Assembly: GCF_043555975.1 (NCBI RefSeq)
Contig: NZ_JBIGIA010000002.1
Span: 397,470-461,469 of the forward strand
From: Pelomonas nitida
Lineage (GTDB): Bacteria; Pseudomonadota; Gammaproteobacteria; Burkholderiales; Burkholderiaceae_C
DNA: 64,000 bases
Direction of reading: 5' to 3'
In this document: positions 26,709 through 35,311 of the stretch, in pieces
Layout: each line of letters starts with the position of its first letter
How positions within the stretch are numbered: the first letter of the stretch is position 1
Made by a program: the position numbers and the translations under genes
Notes under the pieces: generated by a model
Told to the model about the DNA's origin: nothing
Seen by the model: only the letters and a program-made list of their open reading frames with translations
The model's database searches: none

Positions 26709-28484
26709 ATGGCAAAAAACCTCACCAACGACGACGTCGATGTCGTCATCGTCGGCCTCGGCTGGGCCGGCTCCCTCATGGCCATCGAACTGGCGCAGGC
26801 CGGCCTGAAAGTCCGCGCGCTGGAACGCGGCCCGGAGCGCCCGCCGTCCGACTTCGCCTACCCCAAGCCGGCCGACCAATACGCCCACGCGATCCGCAAC
26901 AAGGTCTTCGCCACGCCCAAGGACGCGGCGCTGACCGTGCGCTACAACGCCGGCGAAACCGCGCTGCCGACGCGCAAATGGGGCGCCTTCGCCCCCGGCA
27001 CCGGCGTGGGCGGCTCGGGCCTGCACTGGACGGGCGTGCTCATCCGCCCGACGCAGACCGACATCAAGCTCAAGACCTATGCCGACCAGGCCTATGGCCG
27101 CGGCAAGCTCGACCCCGAGATGCGGATCAAGGACTTCCCGTTCACCTGGGACGAGATCGAGCCGCACTTCGACTTCTTCGACAAGGTCTGCGGGCTGTCC
27201 GGCAACACCGGCAACCTCAAGGGCCAGATCCAGCCCGGCGGCGACCCGTTCGAAGGGCCGCGCTCCAACCCCTATCCGCTGCCCGCGCTGCAGGACACGC
27301 TGAACAGCTCGCTGTTCGCGCAGACCGCCAGCAAGCTGGGCTACCACCCCTTCCCCAACCCGTCGGCCAATGTGTCGCAGGCCTGGACCAACCCCTACGG
27401 CGCGCAGCTGGCGCCGTGCAACTACTGCGGCTACTGCAGCAAATACCCCTGCCTGAACTACTCCAAGGCATCGCCCCAGACCACCATCCTCGACGTGGTC
27501 AAGCGCATGCCCAACTTCGACTACAAGGTCAACGCCAACGTCATCCGCGTCGAGCTGCACGCCGACAAGAAGACCGCCAAGGGTGTGACCTATGTTGACG
27601 AAGCCGGCAACACCGTCTTCCAGCCGGCCAAGATCGTCATCCTGGCGAGCTTCCAGTTCGCCAACGTGCGGCTGATGCTGCTGTCGGGCATCGGCAAGCC
27701 CTACGACCCCGTCACCGAGACCGGCACCATCGGCCGCAACTACGCCTTCCTGAGTAACGGCAGCGCCACGCTGTTCTTCAAGGACAAGCACTTCAACCCG
27801 TTCGCCACCGCCGGCGCCACCGGCGAAATGTTCAACGACATCTCGCCCGGCAACTTCGACGACGGCATCAAGCTCGGCTTCATCGGCGGCGCCAAGATCC
27901 ACAGCTCGCAGTCCACCGGCGCGCCCATCGGCGCCGCGCTGCCCAAGGGCACGCCGCAGTGGGGCAAGGGCTGGAAGGAAGGCATGGTCGACTGGTATGG
28001 CCGCTCCATGACGGTGGGCATCACCACCACCTGCATGTCCTACCGCGGCCACTTCCTGGACCTGGACCCGACCTACAAAGACCCCTGGGGCGCGCCGCTG
28101 CTGCGCATGACCTTCGACTGGCGCCAGAACGAACTGAAGCTGCAGCGCTATCTGCGCGACATCGTGCTGAAGATCGCCAAGGAGCTGGGCCCGGACGCCA
28201 TCAACGAGAACTTCCTCGCGCTGGACTCGCACTGGGACATCACCAAGTACGTGTCCACGCACAACGTGGGCGGCGCCATCATGGGCACGTCACCGCGCGA
28301 CTCGGCGCTCAACAAATACCTGCAGTCCTGGGACGTGCACAACGTCTTCGTGCCCGGCGGCAATGCCTTCCCGCAGAACTTCCAAGCCAACCCCACCGCC
28401 ACCATCGGCGCCATCACGCTGATGGCGGCCAAGGCCATCAAGGACCAGTACCTCAAGAATCCCGGCCCGCTGGTGCAGGCATGA
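26709..28484 (+). CDS. GMC oxidoreductase, FAD subunit of a gluconate-type dehydrogenase
   Basis: A 591-residue GMC-family flavoprotein. The FAD-binding GxGxxG lies in VIVGLGWAGSLMA near the N-terminus, and GTGVGGSGLHWTGV is the second FAD contact. A cysteine-rich stretch CNYCGYCSKYPC is present, as in membrane-bound FAD dehydrogenases. The C-terminal signature holds the catalytic His of STHNVGGAIMGTSPRD and the Asn of QNFQANPTATIGA. It probably oxidises a sugar acid or polyol in the periplasm and passes electrons to the downstream cytochrome. No own signal peptide is visible, which fits export piggyback on the Tat-type small subunit. Substrate identity cannot be told from sequence. Confidence 0.95.
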   Translation: MAKNLTNDDVDVVIVGLGWAGSLMAIELAQAGLKVRALERGPERPPSDFAYPKPADQYAHAIRNKVFATPKDAALTVRYNAGETALPTRKWGAFAPGTGVGGSGLHWTGVLIRPTQTDIKLKTYADQAYGRGKLDPEMRIKDFPFTWDEIEPHFDFFDKVCGLSGNTGNLKGQIQPGGDPFEGPRSNPYPLPALQDTLNSSLFAQTASKLGYHPFPNPSANVSQAWTNPYGAQLAPCNYCGYCSKYPCLNYSKASPQTTILDVVKRMPNFDYKVNANVIRVELHADKKTAKGVTYVDEAGNTVFQPAKIVILASFQFANVRLMLLSGIGKPYDPVTETGTIGRNYAFLSNGSATLFFKDKHFNPFATAGATGEMFNDISPGNFDDGIKLGFIGGAKIHSSQSTGAPIGAALPKGTPQWGKGWKEGMVDWYGRSMTVGITTTCMSYRGHFLDLDPTYKDPWGAPLLRMTFDWRQNELKLQRYLRDIVLKIAKELGPDAINENFLALDSHWDITKYVSTHNVGGAIMGTSPRDSALNKYLQSWDVHNVFVPGGNAFPQNFQANPTATIGAITLMAAKAIKDQYLKNPGPLVQA

Positions 28485-28500
28485 GCGGGAGGCGAGCACG

Positions 28501-29850
28501 ATGAACACGCAGAAGTCCCTCAAGTTCCCCCGCGTCTCGGCCCCGCTGAAGCTCGCATTCGCCGCCACCGTGCTGGGCCTGCTGGCCGCCGGCGCCTGGC
28601 GCTCTTCGACTGCCGCTGAAAACGCCAGCGCCGGTACCGCCGCCGCTGCCCCCACCGATGCAGCCCTCATCCAGCGCGGCGAATACCTCGCCCGCGCGGG
28701 CGACTGCATCGCCTGCCACAGTGCGCCCGGCAAGCCCGCCTTCGCCGGCGGCCTGCCCATCGACAGCGGCCACGGGCTGATCTACTCCACGAACATCACA
28801 CCCGACCCGGCGCATGGCATCGGCCGCTACACCGAGGCGCAGTTCGCCGACGCGCTGCGTCACGGCATGCGGGCCGACGGCCAGCACCTCTACCCGGCCA
28901 TGCCCTACCCGAGCTACGCCAAGGTCTCGGACGAAGACGTCCACGCGCTCTACGTGTTCTTCATGAAGGGCGTGAAGCCGGCGGCAGTCACGCCGCCCGC
29001 CACCGACCTGAGCTTCCCGTTCAGCCAGCGCTGGGCCATGGGGCTGTGGAACTGGTTCTTCACGTCGGACCAACCCTTCCGCGCACAAGCCGGCTGGAAC
29101 CAGCAGGTCACGCGCGGCGCCTACCTCGTCGAAGGCCTGGGGCACTGCGGCAGCTGCCACACGCCGCGAGGCTTTGCGATGAACGAGAAGGCCGACCGTT
29201 CCGACCAGGCGAGCTTCCTGTCCGGCGGCGAGCTGGGCGGCTGGGAAGTGCCGTCGCTGCGCGGACTGCCGCACTGGACCGAAAAAGACATCGTCGACTA
29301 CTTGCAGACCGGCCGCAACCGCAGCGCCGCCGTCGCGGGCGAGATGGCACAGGTGGTGGAGCACAGCACGGCCCACCTCGCCGAAGACGACCTGCGCGCC
29401 ATGGCGGCCTACCTCAAGACACTGAGCCCGGTGGCCGAACGCAGCGCCGCCGTCAAGCCGCAAGGTGCCACCGAGACCCAGCGCAAGCTCACCGCCGCCG
29501 TGGACCTGACGCTGGGCGAGCGCCTGTACCTGGACAACTGTGCGGCCTGCCACTTCGTGACCGGCCAGGGCGCGACACGCGTGTTCCCGCGCCTGGACGG
29601 CGCCACCGTCGTCAATGCGGACAGCCCCAGCGGCCTGCTGCACGTCATCCTCGCCGGGGCGAGCACGCCCTCCACCGACAAGGCGCCTTCGGTGCTGGTC
29701 ATGCCCGGCTTCGCCCAGCGGCTGGACGACCGCGAAGTGGCGGCCCTGGCCAGCTTCGTGCGCCAGGGCTGGGGCAACCAGGCCGCGCCGGTGTCCGAGA
29801 GCCAGGTCAGCCGCCTGCGCCAACACCTCGAGACCCAGCCGGCGCACTGA
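28501..29850 (+). CDS. Triheme cytochrome c subunit of a sugar/alcohol dehydrogenase
   Basis: A 449-residue membrane-anchored c-type cytochrome with three heme-attachment motifs: CIACH at residues 69-73, CGSCH at 216-220 and CAACH at 347-351. An N-terminal hydrophobic segment (LAFAATVLGLLAAGAW) exports it. This three-heme layout is standard for the cytochrome subunit of gluconate 2-dehydrogenase and alcohol dehydrogenase complexes, which hands electrons to ubiquinone. It starts 17 bases after the FAD subunit and ends the operon. Confidence 0.95.
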   Translation: MNTQKSLKFPRVSAPLKLAFAATVLGLLAAGAWRSSTAAENASAGTAAAAPTDAALIQRGEYLARAGDCIACHSAPGKPAFAGGLPIDSGHGLIYSTNITPDPAHGIGRYTEAQFADALRHGMRADGQHLYPAMPYPSYAKVSDEDVHALYVFFMKGVKPAAVTPPATDLSFPFSQRWAMGLWNWFFTSDQPFRAQAGWNQQVTRGAYLVEGLGHCGSCHTPRGFAMNEKADRSDQASFLSGGELGGWEVPSLRGLPHWTEKDIVDYLQTGRNRSAAVAGEMAQVVEHSTAHLAEDDLRAMAAYLKTLSPVAERSAAVKPQGATETQRKLTAAVDLTLGERLYLDNCAACHFVTGQGATRVFPRLDGATVVNADSPSGLLHVILAGASTPSTDKAPSVLVMPGFAQRLDDREVAALASFVRQGWGNQAAPVSESQVSRLRQHLETQPAH

Positions 29851-29867
29851 GTGCTGCCAGCAAAATT

Positions 29868-30010
29868 CGGGCAAGGCGCGACAACAGATGGCACGGCGCG
29901 CCAAGCTCAACAGCGCACATGGGTCCAGGCGGCGCGTCGAACCGGATGCGCAGCTTGCCGAAGGCCGCCAGCCACGCAAGCGTGCGCGTCACCACCCAGC
30001 GGTGACGCCC
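29868..30010 (-). pseudogene. Decayed C-terminal fragment of an IS5-type transposase (left copy)
   Basis: Read on the minus strand, this starts GRHRWVVTRTLAWLAAFG and continues KLRIRFD, which matches the HRWVVERTLAWLNRFRRLRIRYER region near the end of IS5-family (IS427-like) transposases. After RIRF the frame shifts: single-base losses explain why the rest no longer reads well. The DNA at 29875-29956 aligns in inverted orientation with 32040-32123. No N-terminal part and no terminal repeats were found, so it cannot be mobile. Confidence 0.7.
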
Positions 30011-30336
30011 CAGCTAGTCATTGCATTCGACGCGTCGGCGTGCAATGCGGCTTTGGATGCCCCCTCGCTGGAGGTGCCTGCGGCAGCGTGAGCCCGTGCA
30101 TTGGCCGTGAACGCCATGTCGGTTGGTCACGGACGCGCCACCACGTCGCCGTCCGACTTCGACGCTCGATCATTGTTGGCTTCTCGCGGCCATTGCTGGC
30201 GCGAGCCTCTTGCCACCTGAGGCATAGCGTGCAGTTGTTTGCATTTTGTTTTTATCAAATGCATCAAATTTATCCGTGCTGAGTTAACCTGCTGGCACTG
30301 GACGAATGTCGTTCTCGGCAACCGAAAAGGCCTCCC
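30011..30336. other. Gene-free leader of the chemoreceptor gene, AT-richer near its end
   Basis: No gene was found here. The first half is GC-rich and shows no further recognisable transposase text. From about 30225 to 30295 the sequence becomes clearly AT-richer, with T-runs and a palindrome-like TTTTTATCAAATGCATCAAA stretch, and may hold the chemoreceptor promoter. I did not see a convincing sigma-28 (flagellar) promoter. Together with 29851-30010 it makes a 486-base interval without an intact gene. Confidence 0.5.
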
Positions 30337-32025
30337 ATGAAGTTCTCCTCCTTGACTATCCGAGCCAAACTGTCGATGGCATTCGGCGTGCTGGCAGCTC
30401 TGCTACTGCTTGTCGCCATGCTTGCTTGGCGAGCATTGAACGTCGAGAGCACCGCGTTCGAGGACTTCGTCCAAGGCATCAACGCGCGGGCAAACGTTGC
30501 CAACGCTGTTCGCCAGGCGGTCGATGCAAGGGCTATTGCGGCACGCAACCTTGTTTTGGTCATCCGGCCTGAGGACTTGCAAGCTGAGCGCGCCAAGGTC
30601 GAGCAAGCACATGCCACGACGACCGAGCAACTGAAGAAGCTGCAGGAGATGTCGCGTGCGGACGGCGTTTCCGACAAGGCCAGGGAACTCATCGCCGCCA
30701 TTGCCGACGTGGAGCGGCGGTATGCGCCGGTGGCTCTGGGCATCGTCAACCTCGCGCTCGAGCACAAGCGCGATGAGGCCAACCAGAAGATGATTGAACA
30801 ATGCCGCCCGCTCCTGGCCGAGTTGGTGGATGCAACCAACGCCTATTCCAACTACACCGCCAACCGTGCCGAGCAGCTGATTCATGCTTCCGAGGCTCGG
30901 GTGGCCCGCGAGATGAATGTGTTTCTGGTCATCACGGCGCTCGCATTCGGCGTCGCAATCGTCAGCGGAGCACTCATCGTTCGAAGCCTGACCCGCGCGC
31001 TTGGCGCCGAACCGGCCGCCTTGAGCGCTGCGGCCCGTCGGGTAGCCGACGGGGACCTGCTGCCTGTGGAATACAACGAACGGGCGCCCGAGGGCAGCGT
31101 GCTCGCATCACTGGAAACCATGCGTCGCAATTTGGCAGAGATCGTCCACCAAGTCCGGGGTGCGTCCGAGTCCATCGCAACCGGCTCGGCGCAAATCGCA
31201 GCCGGCAACGCAGACTTGAGTCAACGCACCGAAGAGCAAGCGAGCGCGCTGCAACAGACAGCGGCAACGATGGAAGAGTTGGGCACCACGGTGCGGAACA
31301 ACGCTGACCATGCCGGGCAGGCCAATACGTTGGCCAAGACCGCGACCGAAGTGGCAGCCCGAGGGGGTGATGTCGTCGGCAACGTAATCACAACAATGCG
31401 GGAAATCGACGACGGCTCCAAGAAGATCGTGGACATCATCGGCACGATCGACAGCATTGCCTTTCAGACGAACATCCTGGCCTTGAATGCGGCAGTGGAA
31501 GCCGCACGTGCAGGCGAAGCGGGGCGTGGCTTCGCTGTTGTAGCGAGCGAGGTGCGCACGTTGGCGCAGCGAAGCGCCACAGCGGCCAAGGAAATCAAGG
31601 GGCTGATTGCCGCCAGCGTGGAGAAGGTGGAACGTGGATCAGCGCTGGTCGATCAGGCAGGCGCCACCATGCAAGAAGTTGTCGGAGCCATCTCACGCGT
31701 GAGCAGCATCGTTGACGAAATCAGTGTGGCGAGCAGAGAGCAAAGTACCGGTGTTGGTCAGGTGGGGGATGCTGTCTCCCAGATGGATCAAGTGACGCAG
31801 CAGAACGCTGCGCTGGTCGAAGAAAGCGCAGCGGCTGCTGAAAGCCTGCGGCGCCAGGCCGAACAGCTGGTGACCTCTGTGGCTGTATTCACCATTGAAG
31901 CCGCCGCGGGAACTCAAGCTGCCAACCTGGCCACTGTGAACCCCCAGCGGACGCCGCTGCGGACAACACCGTCCAGCCAACCGGTGCTGGCGGCGAAAAT
32001 GGCCGGGAATTGGAGCGCCTGCTGA
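30337..32025 (+). CDS. Methyl-accepting chemotaxis protein
   Basis: A 562-residue class I chemoreceptor. Membrane helices lie at residues about 10-32 and 194-215, enclosing a helical periplasmic domain of the four-helix-bundle type. A HAMP domain follows (SLTRALGAEPAALSAAARRVADGD), then the signalling hairpin, whose tip IDSIAFQTNILALNAAVEAA starts at residue 370. The family-typical C-terminal tail ending in an aromatic-acidic pentapeptide (W-E-x-F type) is missing; instead it ends GNWSAC. Codon use is visibly less GC-rich at third positions than in its neighbours. It is flanked by inverted IS5-type transposase fragments, suggesting acquisition by transfer. Ligand unknown. Confidence 0.95.
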   Translation: MKFSSLTIRAKLSMAFGVLAALLLLVAMLAWRALNVESTAFEDFVQGINARANVANAVRQAVDARAIAARNLVLVIRPEDLQAERAKVEQAHATTTEQLKKLQEMSRADGVSDKARELIAAIADVERRYAPVALGIVNLALEHKRDEANQKMIEQCRPLLAELVDATNAYSNYTANRAEQLIHASEARVAREMNVFLVITALAFGVAIVSGALIVRSLTRALGAEPAALSAAARRVADGDLLPVEYNERAPEGSVLASLETMRRNLAEIVHQVRGASESIATGSAQIAAGNADLSQRTEEQASALQQTAATMEELGTTVRNNADHAGQANTLAKTATEVAARGGDVVGNVITTMREIDDGSKKIVDIIGTIDSIAFQTNILALNAAVEAARAGEAGRGFAVVASEVRTLAQRSATAAKEIKGLIAASVEKVERGSALVDQAGATMQEVVGAISRVSSIVDEISVASREQSTGVGQVGDAVSQMDQVTQQNAALVEESAAAAESLRRQAEQLVTSVAVFTIEAAAGTQAANLATVNPQRTPLRTTPSSQPVLAAKMAGNWSAC

Positions 32026-32140
32026 CCGGGGTTCAACGCAAGCTGCGCATCCGGTTCGAGCGCGCCGTCGAGACTCACGTGGCGGTGTTGAGCTTGGCCT
32101 GCTGTGTCATCGGCTGTCGCGCCAAACCGGATCTTTTAGC
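32005..32140 (+). pseudogene. Decayed C-terminal fragment of an IS5-type transposase (right copy)
   Basis: In a frame different from the chemoreceptor gene, this reads ERLLTGVQRKLRIRFERA followed by VETHVAVLSLACCVIGCR, which matches the RRLRIRYERREDIHxAFLSLACCLI end of IS5-family transposases. The DNA from 32040 to 32123 is the inverted relative of 29875-29956, and is the better preserved copy. The fragment seems to begin inside the last codons of the chemoreceptor gene. No N-terminal half is present. Confidence 0.7.
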
Positions 32141-32172
32141 AACACCGAGGGCCAACGGGTCGGGCGCGGGCC

Positions 32173-32802
32173 TCAATCCATCGTGCCCCGCGCCTGCATG
32201 GCCTCGCGCCAGCGGCGCAGGTGCGGATGCTCGTCGCCCGGCCTGACTTTCACGACCCGCGCGAAGTCCACCGCCACGACGGCCGTGATGTCGGCGAGGC
32301 TGAACTGCCCGGCGGCGATGAAGTCGCGTCCGCTCAGATGCTCGTCCAGCATCACGAAAAAGCGCTGCACCCGCGCCAGGCCACGCCGGGCCAGCTCGGG
32401 GATCTGCTCATAGCCCACCGGGCCGGTCAGCGCGCGGCCGGCCATGGCGGGGCTGCTGTTGCGAAACGCCTCGGCGATGGCGAGCAGCCCCTCCCACTCG
32501 ATGCGGGCCTGCCAGCCCGCTATGTCGGCCTTCTCCAGCGGCGTTCGCCCCAGCAGCGGCGGCTGCGGGAACCGCGCCTCCACATAGGCGGCGATGGCGG
32601 CGTTGTCGGTCAGCACCGGCCCTTCCTCCGTCACCAGCGCGGGCACCGTGCATTGCGGGTTGACGCGGCGAAAGGCCTCGCCCAGCTGCTCGCCACTGCG
32701 CAGGTCCACCTGCACCGTCTCGTGCGGCACGCGCTTCTCGGCCAGCAGGATGCGGGCCCGGCGCGGGCTCGGCGCGGTGGCGCAGTCGTACAGCGTGATC
32801 AT
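32173..32802 (-). CDS. Glutathione S-transferase family protein
   Basis: A 209-residue GST-fold protein. The N-terminal thioredoxin-like domain starts MITLYDCATAPSPRRARILL, with the Pro-containing TVPALV segment and the EDGPVLTDNAAI-type glutathione contact. The C-terminal all-helical domain includes the N-capping motif SLADITAVVAVDF. The active-site residue is probably Ser or Cys near CATAPSPR. It likely conjugates or reduces with glutathione in the cytoplasm. It overlaps the upstream yghU-like gene by four bases and ends the minus-strand operon. Confidence 0.92.
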   Translation of the reverse strand: MITLYDCATAPSPRRARILLAEKRVPHETVQVDLRSGEQLGEAFRRVNPQCTVPALVTEEGPVLTDNAAIAAYVEARFPQPPLLGRTPLEKADIAGWQARIEWEGLLAIAEAFRNSSPAMAGRALTGPVGYEQIPELARRGLARVQRFFVMLDEHLSGRDFIAAGQFSLADITAVVAVDFARVVKVRPGDEHPHLRRWREAMQARGTMD

Positions 32803-33680
32803 GGCGCGGGCGAGAGCTTGTCCTGCGTGCGGGTGTCGAAGTCGCTGGCATCGTGGCGCTCATGCAGTTGCGTCGACGGCTCGCCGAACACGCGGTTGAC
32901 CTTGCGGCCCCGCTGCACCGCCGGGCGCTGCGCGATCTCGTCGGCCCAGCGGATGACGTTCGCGTACTCGTGCACCGACAGGAACTCGCCCGCGCCGTAG
33001 AGCTGCCCCTTCACGAGTGCGCCGTACCACGGCCAGGTGGCGATGTCGGCCACCGTGTACTCGTCACCCGCCAGATAGCGCCGCTCGGCCAGCAGCCGGT
33101 TCAGCACGTCGAGCTGGCGCTTGACCTCCATCGCGTAACGGTCGATCGGGTAAGCCTGCTTCGTCGGCGCGTAGGCGTAGAAATGCCCGAAGCCCCCGCC
33201 CAGGAACGGCGCGCTGCCCATCTGCCAGAACAGCCAGCTCAGCGTCTCGGCGCGCCGGGCGCCGTCGGCCGGCAGGAAAGCCCCGCCGAACTTCTCGGCC
33301 AGGTAGACCAGGATGGCGCCGGACTCGAACACGCGCACGGGCTCGGCCGCGCTTCGGTCCACCAGCGCCGGGATCTTGGAGTTGGGGTTGACCTCGACGA
33401 AGCCGCTACCGAACTGGTCGCCCTGGTTGATGCGGATCAGCCAGGCGTCGTACTCGGCGCCCACGTGGCCCAGCGCCAGCAGTTCCTCCAGCATCACCGT
33501 CACCTTCACGCCGTTGGGCGTGCCCAGCGAGTACAGCTGCAGCGGATGGCGCCCGATGGGCAGCGGCTTGTCGTGCGTGGGCCCCGCCACCGGGCGGTTG
33601 ATGTTGGCGAACTGGCCGCCGTTGCTCGGGTTCCAGGCCCAGACCTGGGGCGGGGTGTAGTCAGTCGTCGTGTCGTTCAT
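32799..33680 (-). CDS. yghU: Glutathione-dependent disulfide-bond oxidoreductase YghU
   Basis: A 293-residue GST-related protein of the YghU/Ure2p-like group, which binds two glutathiones and reduces disulfides or organic hydroperoxides. Family features are the opening VWAWNPSNGGQFANINRPVAGPT (given in part: PSNGGQFANINRP), then HPLQLYSLGTPNGVKVTVMLEE, the NPNSKIPALVD loop and VFESGAILVYLAEKFG. It overlaps the GGDEF gene upstream and the GST downstream by four bases each, so all are translated as one operon. Confidence 0.95.
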   Translation of the reverse strand: MNDTTTDYTPPQVWAWNPSNGGQFANINRPVAGPTHDKPLPIGRHPLQLYSLGTPNGVKVTVMLEELLALGHVGAEYDAWLIRINQGDQFGSGFVEVNPNSKIPALVDRSAAEPVRVFESGAILVYLAEKFGGAFLPADGARRAETLSWLFWQMGSAPFLGGGFGHFYAYAPTKQAYPIDRYAMEVKRQLDVLNRLLAERRYLAGDEYTVADIATWPWYGALVKGQLYGAGEFLSVHEYANVIRWADEIAQRPAVQRGRKVNRVFGEPSTQLHERHDASDFDTRTQDKLSPAP

Positions 33681-35311
33681 GCCGGCGTTGAAGAGGCCAA
33701 AGCCGGCAACGCTAGCGCAAAAGCCAATTTCCCGTTGCGCTTGACGTGATACAGCGCCTCGTCGGCCGCGTGCATGAGCTGCAGCGGGTCGCTGCCGTGC
33801 AGCGGCGCACAGGCCACGCCGATGCTGACACCCACGCGCACCTCCACGCCGCTGGCCAGACGCACGGGTTGGGCCAGCCCCTCCAGCAAGGCCTGCATGA
33901 CCTGCGACAGCACGCCGTCGCCCGGCCCCACGTCGCGCAGCGCGACCAGGAATTCGTCGCCGCCCAGCCGCGCGACGAGATCGGAGGCGCGCCGCACCGC
34001 CGCACGCATGCGCTCTGCGCAGGCCACCAGCACGGCGTCCCCGGCCGCATGGCCATGGGTGTCGTTGATCTGCTTGAAACCGTCGAGGTCGATGCAGGCC
34101 ACGGTCAGCACGGCCCGGCGGGTGCGGGCATCGGCCACGAAGCGCGCCAGCACGGCCAGGCCAGCGTCCCGGTTCTTCAGCGACGTCAGCCCATCATGCT
34201 CGGCGCGATGGCGCACGGCGTTCTCGTCGCTCTTGCGCTCGGTGATGTCGTAGATGACGCCCTCCACCGTATTCCCACCATCGCGCGGCACCGAGATCAG
34301 GCAATGCACCCATCGCCGCGCTTCGCCCAGCGGCACCAGCTCGAGGTCGGCCGACACCGTTTCTCCGCGCGCCGCAGCGTCGGCCATCATCTGGCGCACG
34401 AGCTCGGGCCGGTTGAACACGGCGGCGACGAAATCCTGCTCACCCAGCTCGCGTAGCGCTGCCATCGGCACGCCCACCACGCGCGACATCGTCGGGTTGC
34501 CGTTGATGAGGCGGCCGATGCCGTCGAGCACGAAGATGCCGGCACTGCTGGCGTCGAAAATCTGCCGGTAGCGCGCCTCCATCGCCTCGACTTCCGCACG
34601 CAGGCGGCGCTCGTTGCGCAGCGCCGTTTCATTGGCCTCCAGCAGCGCATTCGCGCCCGAGATCAGCACGCCGATCTCGTCGGCCACATGGCGGGGCGGG
34701 GTTTGCAGCCGCTCCGCGGCGCCGGGCTTCATGCGCCGCAAGGCGTCGGCCAGCCGCACGATGGGCCCCGACACCATGCGCGCCGCCAGCAGATACAGCA
34801 CCAGCGCCAGCAGCGCCGCCTGCCCCGCCATGGCCGCGGCCAGCGTGTAGGCCTCCTGGTTGGCATCGGCCCGCACCTTGGCGTCATTGAGGCGGATGCG
34901 CAGCTGCCCCACCACCTCACGCGCGTCGAACGGCGACACCACCGGCCGCGTCAGCAAGGTGGCACCGGTGTCCTCGCGGGCGCCCTGGCGCAGGCCCTTG
35001 GCAATCGCCCGGCCGTCGGCCGACAACACTTCCACCACGTCCACCAGTTCGTTGCTGGCCAGCCCGCTCGTCACCTCATGCAGCAGCACCTCGTCTTCGG
35101 CGTAGACGCCGATGGACACCGTCTTCTCGACGGCGGCGGCCAGCGCCTCCACGCTGCTGCGGCTGTTGGCCAGCGCACGGGCCTGGCCGAGCTGATACGC
35201 GATGGTCGCCGCCGCCAGCGCCAGCAGCGTGGCGCTGGCGACCACCAGCAGCATGAACCGGATCTGCAGGCTGTGGACGCCCCGCACCCTGGGCGCGGTG
35301 GAGGGCGTCAT
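33677..35311 (-). CDS. Membrane-bound PAS-GGDEF diguanylate cyclase
   Basis: A 544-residue sensor. Membrane helices at residues 18-41 and 159-179 bracket a periplasmic domain. A HAMP-like segment, a short coiled coil (to about 245), a PAS domain (about 245-360, ending YDITERK) and a GGDEF domain (about 370-535) follow. The catalytic GGDEF is intact at 450-454 and an inhibitory I-site RASD sits at 441-444, so product feedback is expected. It should make cyclic di-GMP at the inner membrane. The ATG at 35311 overlaps the stop of the upstream binding-type protein gene by ATGA; that protein may supply its signal. Confidence 0.94.
   Translation of the reverse strand: MTPSTAPRVRGVHSLQIRFMLLVVASATLLALAAATIAYQLGQARALANSRSSVEALAAAVEKTVSIGVYAEDEVLLHEVTSGLASNELVDVVEVLSADGRAIAKGLRQGAREDTGATLLTRPVVSPFDAREVVGQLRIRLNDAKVRADANQEAYTLAAAMAGQAALLALVLYLLAARMVSGPIVRLADALRRMKPGAAERLQTPPRHVADEIGVLISGANALLEANETALRNERRLRAEVEAMEARYRQIFDASSAGIFVLDGIGRLINGNPTMSRVVGVPMAALRELGEQDFVAAVFNRPELVRQMMADAAARGETVSADLELVPLGEARRWVHCLISVPRDGGNTVEGVIYDITERKSDENAVRHRAEHDGLTSLKNRDAGLAVLARFVADARTRRAVLTVACIDLDGFKQINDTHGHAAGDAVLVACAERMRAAVRRASDLVARLGGDEFLVALRDVGPGDGVLSQVMQALLEGLAQPVRLASGVEVRVGVSIGVACAPLHGSDPLQLMHAADEALYHVKRNGKLAFALALPALASSTPA

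Noticed and set aside
32010..32246. A 78-codon plus-strand gene after the chemoreceptor
   Set aside because: Only its first half resembles a protein, and that is the tail of a decayed transposase; the rest runs antisense into the GST gene.
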